From Bradyrhizobium hereditatis (GTDB lineage: Bacteria; Pseudomonadota; Alphaproteobacteria; Rhizobiales; Xanthobacteraceae), in contig NZ_JAGKJK010000019.1 in assembly GCF_020329435.1 (NCBI RefSeq), forward strand, positions 62,001 to 126,000: a stretch of 64,000 nt of DNA, read 5' to 3'. The notes under the pieces are model-generated. The model did not search any database and had not been told where the DNA came from. It was given only the letters and a program-made list of their open reading frames with translations. Of the stretch, positions 56,501 to 64,000 are shown one piece after another; the stretch's first letter is position 1, and every line of letters begins with the position of its first letter. The position numbers were made by a program, and so were the translations under genes.

Positions 56501-59500
56501 CGCGCCTGCCGGTGGACGCGCAGACACTCTTGCTCAGCTTTGGCTCCGCCGTCGGAGATGTCCTGTCGTTCGACGGCACCGTGCTGATGCAGTCCGGCGA
56601 TGGTGGCTACGCCGGCACTCTTGCCGTGAGCTCCACTGGAGCGCTTGAAATCAAGCCGTCCGGGACCGTGGCGACCGCCGGCATGGCCTCTCTCGACGCG
56701 GAAGACCTGTCGCGCGTCGGCGCCGGAAGCCTGCTCATCGGCGGCAATTACTCCTACGTTTCGGGTCAGAACGACACGAGCATTACCAGTGCGCATGTCT
56801 ATTTGAGTGCGACAGCGGCTGATGTCGTCGTCCGCAACGGCAGCGTGCTCGAGGCGGGCCAGATTTTCGCCCTGGCAAGAAATTCCGTTCATGTGGAGAA
56901 CGGAGCTGTCTTCGATACCACGCGGTCGAGCACGAACATCTTCGACTCGAGCGCCGGTTACGTCTTCTGGAACTCGCTCTCAGGATCCTTCGCGAACACC
57001 GGCGCCATCCTGGCCGTCTCGAACGGCTGGCTCAATTTCCTGCCGGTGAAGACGGCTGCCGCCGGCACTGTCACGATCAACGACGGAGCGGCGTTCCGCA
57101 CGCTCGGGACGATTGCGTTTGCGGCCAGCAACGCGTTGGACCTCGGGGCCAATGTGGCGCTCAACGCGCGCTACATCACGCTCAGCCTGCCGGAGATCAA
57201 CGTCGGCACGGATGCATCCCTGGCCGCGGCGCGTGGCGCCGGCGCCCTCGGCTCGGGCTGGCTGCTGACGCAATCGGCGCTGGATCGGCTGCTCACGCCG
57301 GCGAATCCGACGCTCCCGCGTGCTGAACGCCTGACCCTGACGGTCGGCTCGTCACTCAACTTCTTCGGCGATGTTGACCTCGACATGAGGAGCCCCGGAG
57401 GCGGGAGCAAGATGCTGGTCCTCAATACGCCGGCCATCTACGGTTGGGGTACGGTGGGCGACGTCGCAACACTGTCCGCCGACACGGTGATCTGGAACGG
57501 CGTTTCGAGCGGGCAGGGCACGACAGCCAGTCCTTATGTCAGCTTGCCTCCAGGCGCGGTGCGCCCGGGCGGTCCCGGCACCGGCGCGGGCGCGCTCGCC
57601 ATCAACGCCCGCGAGATCGTGTTCGGCTACGATCCATACGCGCGGCCTCAGAACGAGGCCACGCTGGATCGCCTCGCGCTCGGCTTTGCTACCGTCAATC
57701 TGGCGGCGTCCGACAGGATCACGGCGAACAATCGCGGCAGCCTAGCCGTGTATCGCAGCGGCACGGGTGCATCGAATTATGCTGGCGGCGATCTCACCAT
57801 TTCGGCGCCGCTGATCACTGCCGAGGCCGGCGGGCTCATGTCCTTTGTCGCGGGCGGCGCGATTACGGCGCGCGCCGGCGCAGGCGGGCCGGCGAACACG
57901 GATTCGGTCAGTCAGGTCGGTGGCGAACTCCGTTTCAAAGGCAGTGCGATCACGATCGACACTGCGATTGCGATGCCCAGCGGCCGCCTCGAACTGAAGG
58001 CGACCGGGGACATCACGCTCACGGATCGCGCCACGCTCGATCTGTCAGCCCGTTCCATCACGTTCTTCGACGTGACCAAATACAGCTGGGGCGGCGACAT
58101 CGTGATGGAGAGCGCCGCCGGCGTGATCACGCAGCATGCGGGCTCGATCATCGACGTGTCCGCGGCACGCAATGACGCCGGCTCGATCCGCGCCGAGGCG
58201 CTGGGCACGGGCGGCACAGTTGCGTTCCACGGCGCCCTGCGCGGCGCGGCAGCGGACGGCTTTGATTCCGGCAGCTTCGATGTCCGCGCCTTCACGCTGG
58301 CGGATTTTGCCGGCTTGAACACCAAGTTGAGTGAAAGTGGCTACTTCAGCGCGCGCAACTTCGTCATCAAGACCGGCGATCTCGTGATCGGCAATGAGGT
58401 CCGTGCCCGCGAGGTAAATATCTCGGTTGATGGCGGCAGCCTGATGGTCACCGGCCGGATCAATGCCAGCGGCGCCAAGCCCGGCTCGATCCGCCTCGCC
58501 GCGCGCGACGACCTGACGCTCACCTCCAGCGCGATCCTCGATGCCCGCAGTACCGTGCTGCAGGTGGACAGCACCGGCGCACCGATCGAGGCGTCGAACC
58601 GCGGCCATGTGGAGCTCACCTCGGCCCAAGGGACGGTCAGGCTTGCGACTGGCGCCACCATCGACCTGCGTTCGGCCGACAACGTCGCGCGCGGCAAGAT
58701 CGAAATCAACGCACAGCGGCGGGGCGGTGCGGGTGGCGCAGGGGCCGGGGCCGACGACATCGCCATCGATGCGGCCGGGCCGCTCGACATCCGCGGCGCG
58801 GCGAGCATCGCGGTGAACGGCTTCCGCAGCTACGAGCCGACGCGCGGCATCATCAACCAGAGTCTGCTTGACGCGATCCATACCGACAGCAGCGCCTTCA
58901 TCAATGCGGCGTCGATGAATGGTGCCTTGCAGAGCCGGCTGACCGGATTGCGCGCCTACGGGGACGCGTTCCATCTGCGCCCCGGCGTCGAGCTCCGTAG
59001 CAATGGCGATCTCGCCACCGAGGGCGACGTCGACTTCTCCGGCTATCGCTACGGACCGAATGCCGATCCCGGCGTGCGCGGCTCCGGCGAGCCAGGCGTG
59101 CTCGTCGTCCGTGCTGCGGGCAATGTCACCATCAAAGGCAGCATCAATGATGGCTTTGCGCCGCCGCCGGCGACGCCGGATGATAATGGCTGGGTGCTCT
59201 TGCCGGGATCGCAGCCAGCCGACGTTTGGGTCGGTTTGGGGGTCACGCTCGCGGGTGGTCCATCCGGAGCCGTGACGACATTCGCTGCCGGCGCAAGCTC
59301 GACCGTCGTGCTCGACTATGCGATTTCAATTCGCGCTGCGACCCTGCGAAAAGGCGTTGCTGTCCCGTTTCAGTTCGTCTCCACCGGAGTTCTCTCCGTG
59401 CCGGACTGGGCGCGAGCAGAAGGCGGCTGGATTGCAACCGCACCGATCTGGGCGAGTGCGGCGGCACAGCAGAGCGGACAGCCTCCCATCTTCACGCCAG

Positions 59501-62500
59501 GCCAGAAGGTCAATGTCCAGCTGCCGACCGGAACGGTCTTCGGTGCCGGAACGGTGCTTCCCGCGGGGACCCCGCAGCAGGCAGGAACCCTGGGCATCGC
59601 TGCAGTGACCGTGCCGGCGGGCACGCCGCTCAATGTCTTTGACAACACGGTCACGCTGAATGCCAATGTCGTCGTGCCCGCCGGGGCAAGAATTCCGGCG
59701 CAAACCAACGTCGTGCTGACGACGACGCCCATCGGGTCGATCAGCGCGCCTCTGACGCTGTCTTCCGGCCTGATCCTGATCGGCAATGCGTCCGGCACGG
59801 CGACGACGTTTCCCGGCGGCGCGACTTCCACGACCGCTCTGACCTTCGCAATCAGCATTCGCAATGCAACGCTCAGGCGTGGAGTCTCCATCCCGTTCCA
59901 GTTCGCGTCGAGCGCAAATCTCGCCGTTCCCTCCTGGGCAACCGCTCAAGGTGGTTGGGTCGCCACGGCACCGATTTGGGCAAGCACGAATGCCTACAGC
60001 CAAGGCCAGCCGCCGCTCTTTACTGCCGGCCAGCGCGTGAACGTGACGCTGCCGAGCGGCACCGTCTTTGGCGCCGGCACCGTGTTGCCCTCGCTTGTCG
60101 CCACCACGACTTCCGGCACCTTGGGCATGTTCGGCGCGATGGTGCCGGCCGGCACGCCGCTGAACGTCTTCAATTCTGCAGTGACTTTGAGCGCATCGGT
60201 CGCAGTTGCTGCCGGAACCGTCCTGCCGGCCGGCACGAACATCCAGCAGGTCATCTCCGCGCCGTTACGTCCCTCCGGCAGCGACGGCCGCCAGGGCCAA
60301 ATGTGGGCCGTCGCGCCCATGCTGGCGCCGGGCTCGTTATCCTGGTCGATGCGCATGGCGTCGGGCGCCGATCTTTCGTCTGCCGACAGTCGCACCCTGC
60401 GGTCTGCAGATTTGCCCGAAGGGCAGGGCAATATCAGGCTGTACGATCCCCACTACACGATACCCTACGACATCACCACGGCGCCGCCGGCCATCAGCGT
60501 GGTGCGGACCGGCACGGGCTATCTGGAACTGCTGGCCGGCGGAGACTATCGCCAGGACTCGCTCTTCGGCGTGTACACCGCAGGCCAGGCGACCGGCGGT
60601 CTGGGGCGCGCGCGCCGCAGCGATGGAACGGTACTGGGCCCGGGCAATGCGGCCTATGAGGCGGCGCTCAATCCGATCGGCATCTATTTCACCGAGCATG
60701 GCGGCGACGTCCTTCTGGCGGCGGGCGGAAGTATCGGCGGCTATCTCGACAGCAAGTCGTCGAGTAGCGCGACCTACGCCACATCCGATGTCGCCGGATG
60801 GTCCTGGATGCAGGACGGGAATTGGGGCATCAATTTCGGGACTTACGATGCGAGCAGCGCGCTGTTTCTGCGTGGGTTTGCCGGCATCGGGGCACTCGGC
60901 GGCGGCAACGTCACCGTTCGTGCGGACGCCGATGCCGGACAGACGAAGACCGGCGGCCCGCGAACGCCGCTGACGGCGGCGATCGGCAGCAGCGGCCAAG
61001 CGCAGGCCGGCGGAAACCTTGTCCGCCACGGTGGCGGTACTCTGACCCTCGATATCGCCGGCCAGCTCAATCCGGCCGACAGCGTGTTCACTCCCATCGT
61101 CGCCGATATTGCCAATCTGCGCGGCGACATCATGTTGCGTGCGGCTTCGGTTGGTCGCGTGATCGCATCGAAATTCGGCGTTCGCATCAATCTCGATCCG
61201 CGTCCATCCGAGCCGCTGGTGCCGAGCAGCTTCGCCGCAGCCGGCACGCAGAGATTCAGTCTCGGCGATGCAACGCTCGTCCTGCAAAGCCGCTCCGATA
61301 TCGTCGCGACCGTCAATGCAGCAGGCAGCCTGTGGGCGGACACGACGGCGGCTGAGCTGTTCTCCGCCGGCGGCGAGATCGTCCCCATCGGCGACGTGCC
61401 TTCGCTTTCGATCATTGCGGCTCGGGGCAGCATCCATACCGGGCAGTACTCTACCTCCTCGGTCAGGCTGTTGCCATCGCCGATCGGGCAACTGGAGCTT
61501 CTGGCCTGGAACTCGATCAATGGCGATATCCCCTCGGGCGGCTCCAACTATGTCGGCTTGAGTGCAGGCGCACCCTTCAGCAATCTGCATATCGAGGATC
61601 CGGAGCCGATCCGCATTTATGCGGTGAACGGCGACATCATCGATCTCCAGGTCGGCGAAAGCCGCCGGGATTCCCTCACTGGGATCTGGACCCATGATCC
61701 CGTCGGCAAGCACGCCTGGATGCGGGCCGGACGGGACATCGTCAAGTCCGGCCTCACGGTGCTCAACAATCGGGGTACTGACGTCTCGATCGTATCTGCT
61801 GGCCGTGACATCATCCTGGCCGAGATGAACGGCTACAATTATCAGGTCGCCGGACCCGGAACGCTGGAGATCACGGCCGGCCGCAACATCATCCTGACCG
61901 ACCCGAGCTCAAGCGCCGCCATCGGTCCGTTCATCAGCATCGGCGCGCTGGTCGCGGGGGATCTTCGTCCTGGCGCCGACATCGTCGTGCAGGCTGGCGT
62001 CGGAACAATTGGGCCCAACTATGCCGCGTTCGCGGCCCGCTATCTTGATCCGGCCAATCTTGCACAGCCCGGTATTCCCTTGGCAGATCAGGCCGGCAAG
62101 GTTGCGAAGGCTTATGACGAGGAATTATTTGCTTGGCTGCAGAACCGCTTTGGACCGCATCAGAGACCCTTCGTCCACCACGGCCGCACATTCGTATTCT
62201 CGGGCGGCAAGGGCGACGCGCTTGCCTTCTTCCTGAGCCTCCCGACCGAGCAGCAAGGCGTGTTTCTCCGTGGCGTGTATTACGAGGAGCTGCGGCTTTC
62301 CGGCCGTGAATACAACGATTCCACGAGCACGCGATTCGGCTCCTATTTGCGTGGTCGCGAGGCGATCGAGGCGCTGTTCCCCGAAACAGACGCCAATGGC
62401 GCTCCGATCCAACGCAATGGCGATATCACCATTTTCGGAGGGGCACATATCCGGACCGACTTTGGCGGCAACATCCAGATGCTGGCGCCGGGTGGTAAGA

Positions 62501-63270
62501 TCATCGTCGGCATCGAAGGCGAAGTCCCGCCGTCGACGGCGGGTATCGTCACGCAGGGCGCGGGCGACATTCAGATGTATTCGAAGGGAAGCGTCCTGCT
62601 CGGTCTCTCGCGCATCATGACGACCTTCGGCGGCGATATCATTGCCTGGTCGGCGGAAGGCGACATCAATGCGGGCCGTGGCGCGAAAACCACCATCGTC
62701 TACTCGCCGCCGAAGCGCGTCTACGACAATTATGGTGCCGTGACCCTGTCGCCGAACGCGCCCTCCTCGGGTGCGGGCATTGCAACCCTCAGTCCCGTCG
62801 CCGGTCTCCCACCGGGCAATATCGATCTCATCGCGCCGCTCGGCACGATCGATGCCGGAGAAGCCGGCATCCGCTCGTCCGGCAACGTCAATCTCGCCGC
62901 GCTGCAGATCGTCAATGCCGCGAACATCCAGGCCGAAGGCAATACGACCGGCGTTCCGACAGTTCAGGCGCCAAACATCGGCGGTCTGACAGAGGCGTCA
63001 AACACCGCAGGGGCAGCGGCTCAGCAGGCAGCGATACCGACCCAAAACACGGCAACCGCACAGCCTTCGATCATCATCGTCGAGGTGCTCGGCTTCGGTG
63101 GAGGTAGTGGCGAAACGCCTGAAAACGGTGATGTGGATCGCCGCCGCAACCCCGATCAGCAATCCTACGACCCGAACAGTCGGCTTCAGGTCATCGGCCT
63201 CGGGCAATTGAGCGCGGAGCAGAAGCAGCAATTAGCCGAGGACGAACGTCGTAATCTTGCCGGCCGGTAG
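50539..63270 (+). CDS. Giant filamentous haemagglutinin-family exoprotein (two-partner secretion type, DUF3739)
   Basis: A 4243-residue secreted adhesin. After an extended signal region (RRRFDRGALLASASLLALHLVNSEAMARS) and an Ala-rich coil (residues 50-105), the TPS domain starts near residue 119: GGLQVVTGATAGSELWQG, QTQQKAILTWQTFSISEKTDLRFDQ and DGSVYIINQSGIIFGG (the usual NPNGI is INQSGI). The following ~3700 residues are beta-helix-like repeats rich in G, A, S, T, N and D. The C-terminus matches DUF3739: GDINAGRGAKTTIVYSPPKRVYDNYG, GNIDLIAPLGTIDAGEAGIRSSGNVNLAALQIVNAANIQ. A short tail ends RRNLAGR. It lacks a TpsB partner next to it. It follows the STN/sigma/FecR genes by about 200 bp. Confidence 0.92.
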   Translation: MTNRASFATLSAHHSAQLPRARRRFDRGALLASASLLALHLVNSEAMARSLGGSQQAPSAAAIAAQTGSQEAARAAQNSLKRATMAIQALQASQRAARDAARTALQTTPSGIPHGLRPGGLQVVTGATAGSELWQGANLPTQFNEGDRAKVTIGQTQQKAILTWQTFSISEKTDLRFDQNGNRDWVALNRVLDNTAPSKILGSIKADGSVYIINQSGIIFGGTSQVNVGSLIASTAKISNEQFRNGIYSAQAGSTWTPTFSDAAELLGNGRGGGVIKVEAGAQIETNAPPSVTSGGGFVLLMGGEVVNAGTITTHNGQTQLAAGDDFVLRRGYSTEANLSSTTRGNEIAPLFDSASVAGLVRNHGIIFSPQGDITMAGRTIRQDGVLVASTSVNTRGTIHLLNSAADTLGSVTLCADSVTVIIPELESNETALNSQRDALIATSATANQQRSQSATGVFNNLSLLADRLDQLRIEIVTGGEVVFEGGATPDAGSLTIAQGGQVAVSAGRRISTESGATVDASGVRDVVLAMSANNLMLNIQGNELRDSPQNRDSNSLKNANVWVDIRDLIFVPAGTGGYDAIRYYTPGGLLEVGGYLANTKHTIGEWTAVGGKITLSASEVIAQKGSIFDISGGSVRYEGGYIRTTNFLGPDGRTYNVNNARGDMTFYGLGQGYVRNHERWAATEVWTSLLTRGRETVRWEAGYTVGRDAGNLILSTPTALFEADILADVVQGSRQTNARPDGITDGYQVAQNTVAKAGTLALGRYAANGLVGAYATDVVIADLTGLSPSAIRTNTAWFDAGHLNAQGLGGIDLATTGKITIDAPLSVADGGSVSLAAPVVDIKADVTAHSGRITATNILTAWPTSQVLTSAGTSTVTLGAGVVLDASGYWVNAVNDLAGYGKQAFINGGDVRLISSGDVVVKDGSLIDVSSGAALTTNGKFLGGRGGNVTLKASATLDGTLSHGGRLTLDGKIRGFGVAGGGALAITSGGTIVFGGDVLQTNGRLGAGEKAPTDLISLETFVVRAGEVLPANYSYSTTVAAPGQVMGASPNITSTNRVTLAADWTPPRPAALGGFGSYALNVNGAIITIDSSSPLPTIRAGSEIRGITDVQNFPQSYVVPADVFPAGIPIVATTVTAFAGSRAPVDVTFAAGTVIRSGSVLRTGVAVRPLEYLSENLLQGGFSQYQIAGGSGLIVAPRTRLHVTTPVYRRGLGSLATPTGADPKAALELWTPPQYIDNPAKAEFTQRAGADLSLISAGGITLASDSIIEVDDGRSVALKALGQITIEGAITARSGTITIASNLDNVVQTRATPGQSIWIGEHAVLDVSARPVTNADTKGRRYGIIRDGGSINIGMASFSAVSSGVLPATHSFVIIRPGARLDASGSSGVIDLVSDAGMSVALQPITVASNGGSITIGSQSGLYLDGEMLAATGGAGAAGGRLTIALETPSNYNPITAAGPRVFTITQERQTGTLTGLSPGLMDSSLRYGEGYLSSAQVAQGGFDTLSLWSRDTFQFNGDVHLSTGQTLALYRGVLSTAADTPNSRVSLSAPYVLLDGAVGIEAGGVYSGLTIPVYRASASNNGSLTVTADLIDARNRVLFGVLASYQTGLFGELNQEYVVQAAGFAQIDLVSRGDIRFGTGALAGGGNIAIEAAQIYPTTGAVAQIAAGVDQIGTLRPDGNLTIRRNGSMPALPHSAFGTLGLLAATVDQQGIVRAPLGSLLVGSNADPFIFGYSTSSTVVLRPGSITSTSAAELVMPYGGTVDGLSYKYAGADVAFHDLASFFPTGRSSFGVTLSGKRVVAEHGAVLDLSGGGNLTGAAFISGRGGSVDILKTPLVNANPVLGYSDASNRVYALMPAYASGYAPMSPEKAAGDPLVGQQITLTQAVGGLPAGTYTLLPSNYALLPGAYRVELGRSTTTPIGPAALANGSYVTTGTLGVVNTGIHSALPSRIIVTPGQAVRSHSQYNETSYSDFVLANAAASGRLRPRLPVDAQTLLLSFGSAVGDVLSFDGTVLMQSGDGGYAGTLAVSSTGALEIKPSGTVATAGMASLDAEDLSRVGAGSLLIGGNYSYVSGQNDTSITSAHVYLSATAADVVVRNGSVLEAGQIFALARNSVHVENGAVFDTTRSSTNIFDSSAGYVFWNSLSGSFANTGAILAVSNGWLNFLPVKTAAAGTVTINDGAAFRTLGTIAFAASNALDLGANVALNARYITLSLPEINVGTDASLAAARGAGALGSGWLLTQSALDRLLTPANPTLPRAERLTLTVGSSLNFFGDVDLDMRSPGGGSKMLVLNTPAIYGWGTVGDVATLSADTVIWNGVSSGQGTTASPYVSLPPGAVRPGGPGTGAGALAINAREIVFGYDPYARPQNEATLDRLALGFATVNLAASDRITANNRGSLAVYRSGTGASNYAGGDLTISAPLITAEAGGLMSFVAGGAITARAGAGGPANTDSVSQVGGELRFKGSAITIDTAIAMPSGRLELKATGDITLTDRATLDLSARSITFFDVTKYSWGGDIVMESAAGVITQHAGSIIDVSAARNDAGSIRAEALGTGGTVAFHGALRGAAADGFDSGSFDVRAFTLADFAGLNTKLSESGYFSARNFVIKTGDLVIGNEVRAREVNISVDGGSLMVTGRINASGAKPGSIRLAARDDLTLTSSAILDARSTVLQVDSTGAPIEASNRGHVELTSAQGTVRLATGATIDLRSADNVARGKIEINAQRRGGAGGAGAGADDIAIDAAGPLDIRGAASIAVNGFRSYEPTRGIINQSLLDAIHTDSSAFINAASMNGALQSRLTGLRAYGDAFHLRPGVELRSNGDLATEGDVDFSGYRYGPNADPGVRGSGEPGVLVVRAAGNVTIKGSINDGFAPPPATPDDNGWVLLPGSQPADVWVGLGVTLAGGPSGAVTTFAAGASSTVVLDYAISIRAATLRKGVAVPFQFVSTGVLSVPDWARAEGGWIATAPIWASAAAQQSGQPPIFTPGQKVNVQLPTGTVFGAGTVLPAGTPQQAGTLGIAAVTVPAGTPLNVFDNTVTLNANVVVPAGARIPAQTNVVLTTTPIGSISAPLTLSSGLILIGNASGTATTFPGGATSTTALTFAISIRNATLRRGVSIPFQFASSANLAVPSWATAQGGWVATAPIWASTNAYSQGQPPLFTAGQRVNVTLPSGTVFGAGTVLPSLVATTTSGTLGMFGAMVPAGTPLNVFNSAVTLSASVAVAAGTVLPAGTNIQQVISAPLRPSGSDGRQGQMWAVAPMLAPGSLSWSMRMASGADLSSADSRTLRSADLPEGQGNIRLYDPHYTIPYDITTAPPAISVVRTGTGYLELLAGGDYRQDSLFGVYTAGQATGGLGRARRSDGTVLGPGNAAYEAALNPIGIYFTEHGGDVLLAAGGSIGGYLDSKSSSSATYATSDVAGWSWMQDGNWGINFGTYDASSALFLRGFAGIGALGGGNVTVRADADAGQTKTGGPRTPLTAAIGSSGQAQAGGNLVRHGGGTLTLDIAGQLNPADSVFTPIVADIANLRGDIMLRAASVGRVIASKFGVRINLDPRPSEPLVPSSFAAAGTQRFSLGDATLVLQSRSDIVATVNAAGSLWADTTAAELFSAGGEIVPIGDVPSLSIIAARGSIHTGQYSTSSVRLLPSPIGQLELLAWNSINGDIPSGGSNYVGLSAGAPFSNLHIEDPEPIRIYAVNGDIIDLQVGESRRDSLTGIWTHDPVGKHAWMRAGRDIVKSGLTVLNNRGTDVSIVSAGRDIILAEMNGYNYQVAGPGTLEITAGRNIILTDPSSSAAIGPFISIGALVAGDLRPGADIVVQAGVGTIGPNYAAFAARYLDPANLAQPGIPLADQAGKVAKAYDEELFAWLQNRFGPHQRPFVHHGRTFVFSGGKGDALAFFLSLPTEQQGVFLRGVYYEELRLSGREYNDSTSTRFGSYLRGREAIEALFPETDANGAPIQRNGDITIFGGAHIRTDFGGNIQMLAPGGKIIVGIEGEVPPSTAGIVTQGAGDIQMYSKGSVLLGLSRIMTTFGGDIIAWSAEGDINAGRGAKTTIVYSPPKRVYDNYGAVTLSPNAPSSGAGIATLSPVAGLPPGNIDLIAPLGTIDAGEAGIRSSGNVNLAALQIVNAANIQAEGNTTGVPTVQAPNIGGLTEASNTAGAAAQQAAIPTQNTATAQPSIIIVEVLGFGGGSGETPENGDVDRRRNPDQQSYDPNSRLQVIGLGQLSAEQKQQLAEDERRNLAGR
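59240..60250 (+). repeat. Internal tandem duplication within the giant exoprotein gene
   Basis: Two protein repeats of about 170 residues (roughly residues 2900-3065 and 3075-3237). Both contain TTFxxGAxST, AISIRxATLRxGVxxPFQF, VPxWAxAxGGWxATAPIWAS, GQPPxFTxGQxVNVxLPxGTVFGAGTVLP and VPAGTPLNVFxxxVTL. Nucleotide identity is only moderate, so the duplication is not recent. Confidence 0.85.
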
Positions 63271-63354
63271 TTGGTATAGTGACGTGCGTGGTAACGTCAT
63301 GTCACTTGCGATAATCGCGTCAGTTTAAGTCGCGGCGTTTTCGCTCGCGTGCGC

Positions 63355-63377
63355 CGCTGCCGCTTGGCGCGGCAGCG
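63355..63377. terminator. GC-rich hairpin between convergent genes
   Basis: CGCTGCCGC and GCGGCAGCG (63355-63363 / 63369-63377) form a perfect 9-bp stem with a 5-nt loop, about 85 bp after the adhesin stop and 52 bp beyond the DUF1045 stop. No T-tract on either strand. It may act for both convergent genes. Confidence 0.4.
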
Positions 63378-63428
63378 CATGGCGTCCTATAGCAATGATA
63401 TCTGGAGTATTGCAACGTTGCCGACGAT

Positions 63429-64000
63429 TTACGGAACTGCGCCCTGGAGTAGCCAGTTGCCGATAACACGAAATCGCCGGTCGGGTTCGTCCTGACGGAA
63501 AAGCGCGATTCTGTCGACAGCCAAACTATGCACCCCACTTTCCCGAAAGCGGTCCCGCAGCATCTCAAGAAGAGGCGCGTGCCCGGCATCCAGACGGCCA
63601 GTGAGGGTCATGTGAAAGCGAAACTCCTCGAAGACGTACGGATACCCCCAGCGGTCAAGGTAGTCGCGTTGCCGCGGCGTCAGCTTTGACGGACTGCGCC
63701 GGGCGCGATCCTCTTCCGTGAGCGGCGCGCGGAACGGCTCGAACTCGCGGACGCAGGCGGCGGCGAGGCGTTCAAGATCGGCTGACGCCGCGCTGGGCAC
63801 GACCGCGATAAAGCCGCTGATGGTGTCGACGACGGGTTCGATCACTGGAATGGCGCGTGGCGCGCTGGCGAAGCCTGCACAGGCAGCGGCAAGCTCGTCC
63901 TCGCTCTTGCCTGGCGCCAGCGCCATCGGTGGCTTCAAGGTGGCATGGAAGCCGTATTTGCGCGGATCATGTGTGATCTCGCGCCACTCGGGCGGCAATC
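63429..64000 (-). CDS. DUF1045 family protein, partial (N-terminus outside window)
   Basis: About 190 residues of a soluble protein from the DUF1045 / 2H-phosphoesterase-like family. Two characteristic HxTL/HxT motifs are visible: KYGFHATLKPPMALAPG and FRFHMTLTGRL. Family members are about 230 residues long and begin before the HATLKPP motif, so roughly 40-50 N-terminal residues lie beyond the right edge; the Met near 63998 is probably internal. Related proteins are often found with phosphonate utilisation genes (phn), but no such gene is in this window. Confidence 0.85.
   Translation of the reverse strand, partial: LPPEWREITHDPRKYGFHATLKPPMALAPGKSEDELAAACAGFASAPRAIPVIEPVVDTISGFIAVVPSAASADLERLAAACVREFEPFRAPLTEEDRARRSPSKLTPRQRDYLDRWGYPYVFEEFRFHMTLTGRLDAGHAPLLEMLRDRFRESGVHSLAVDRIALFRQDEPDRRFRVIGNWLLQGAVP

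Noticed and set aside
50539..63270. CRISPR-like or satellite repeats in the adhesin gene
   Set aside because: Repeats are at protein level, irregular and in frame; no identical short repeats with spacers were seen anywhere in the window.

Overview
The window looks like a chromosomal segment of a high-GC alphaproteobacterium, most likely Bradyrhizobium or a close relative (Nitrobacteraceae). This rests on gene content: LivH/LivM, a Bug-type binding protein, paired MmgE/PrpD proteins, a GCG-rich exported protein, a DUF3739-type filamentous haemagglutinin, DUF3300/DUF4403 proteins and an alphaproteobacterial-style Zur box. No rRNA and no complete tRNA was seen, so the genus is inference.

Layout. 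(1) 1-7.5 kb is catabolic: a leftward operon (NAD-dependent hydroxyacid dehydrogenase, MmgE/PrpD, LivH, LivM) back to back with a rightward one (second MmgE/PrpD, CMD-family protein, metallo-beta-lactamase lactonase), then a convergent Bug solute-binding protein. (2) 8.2-14.4 kb holds a GlxA-type AraC regulator, an NTF2-like protein, a clade-3-like catalase, an HD protein, a TetR gene behind a 40-bp palindrome, a frameshifted GST and a lipoprotein L,D-transpeptidase. (3) 14.4-17.6 kb is a decay zone with LysR and TetR C-terminal stubs and a dead tyrosine recombinase in which one of two amber codons sits exactly at the catalytic tyrosine.

(4) 17.6-47.5 kb is a genomic island bounded by a 156-bp direct repeat (154/156 identical) that carries the 3' half of a tRNA gene, probably tRNA-Lys(CTT), plus the region upstream of the integrase. 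Its left part (18-32 kb) has two paralogous LysR regulators and four copies of a 23-bp dyad (ATACC-N13-GGTAT type, core CATATTGAAG) in front of small exported proteins and an AtuA/DUF1446-DUF4387 gene. It also has a lipase, an ABC exporter, a PLD-family protein, DUF3300 and DUF4403 proteins, and an IS481-type remnant. Its right part (33-47 kb) is a zinc-limitation module: ZnuA without ZnuBC, Zur, an ABC-2 type transporter (three genes), a TonB-dependent receptor overlapping a PepSY membrane protein, two COG0523/CobW GTPases (one with an apparent C-terminal membrane anchor) and a truncated third. Two almost identical Zur-type palindromes (40554, 44550) and a degenerate one (36236) tie it together.

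(5) 48.0-63.3 kb is a surface-signalling/adhesin locus: a stand-alone STN-domain protein with a TonB-C-like tail, an ECF sigma factor, a FecR-like anti-sigma factor and a 4243-residue filamentous haemagglutinin. No TpsB transporter or TonB receptor lies beside it. The right edge carries a partial DUF1045 gene.

Several genes carry single frameshifts (GST, AtuA, ABC-2 permease, integrase tail). Some may be assembly indels, but the two amber substitutions in the integrase are not explained that way.
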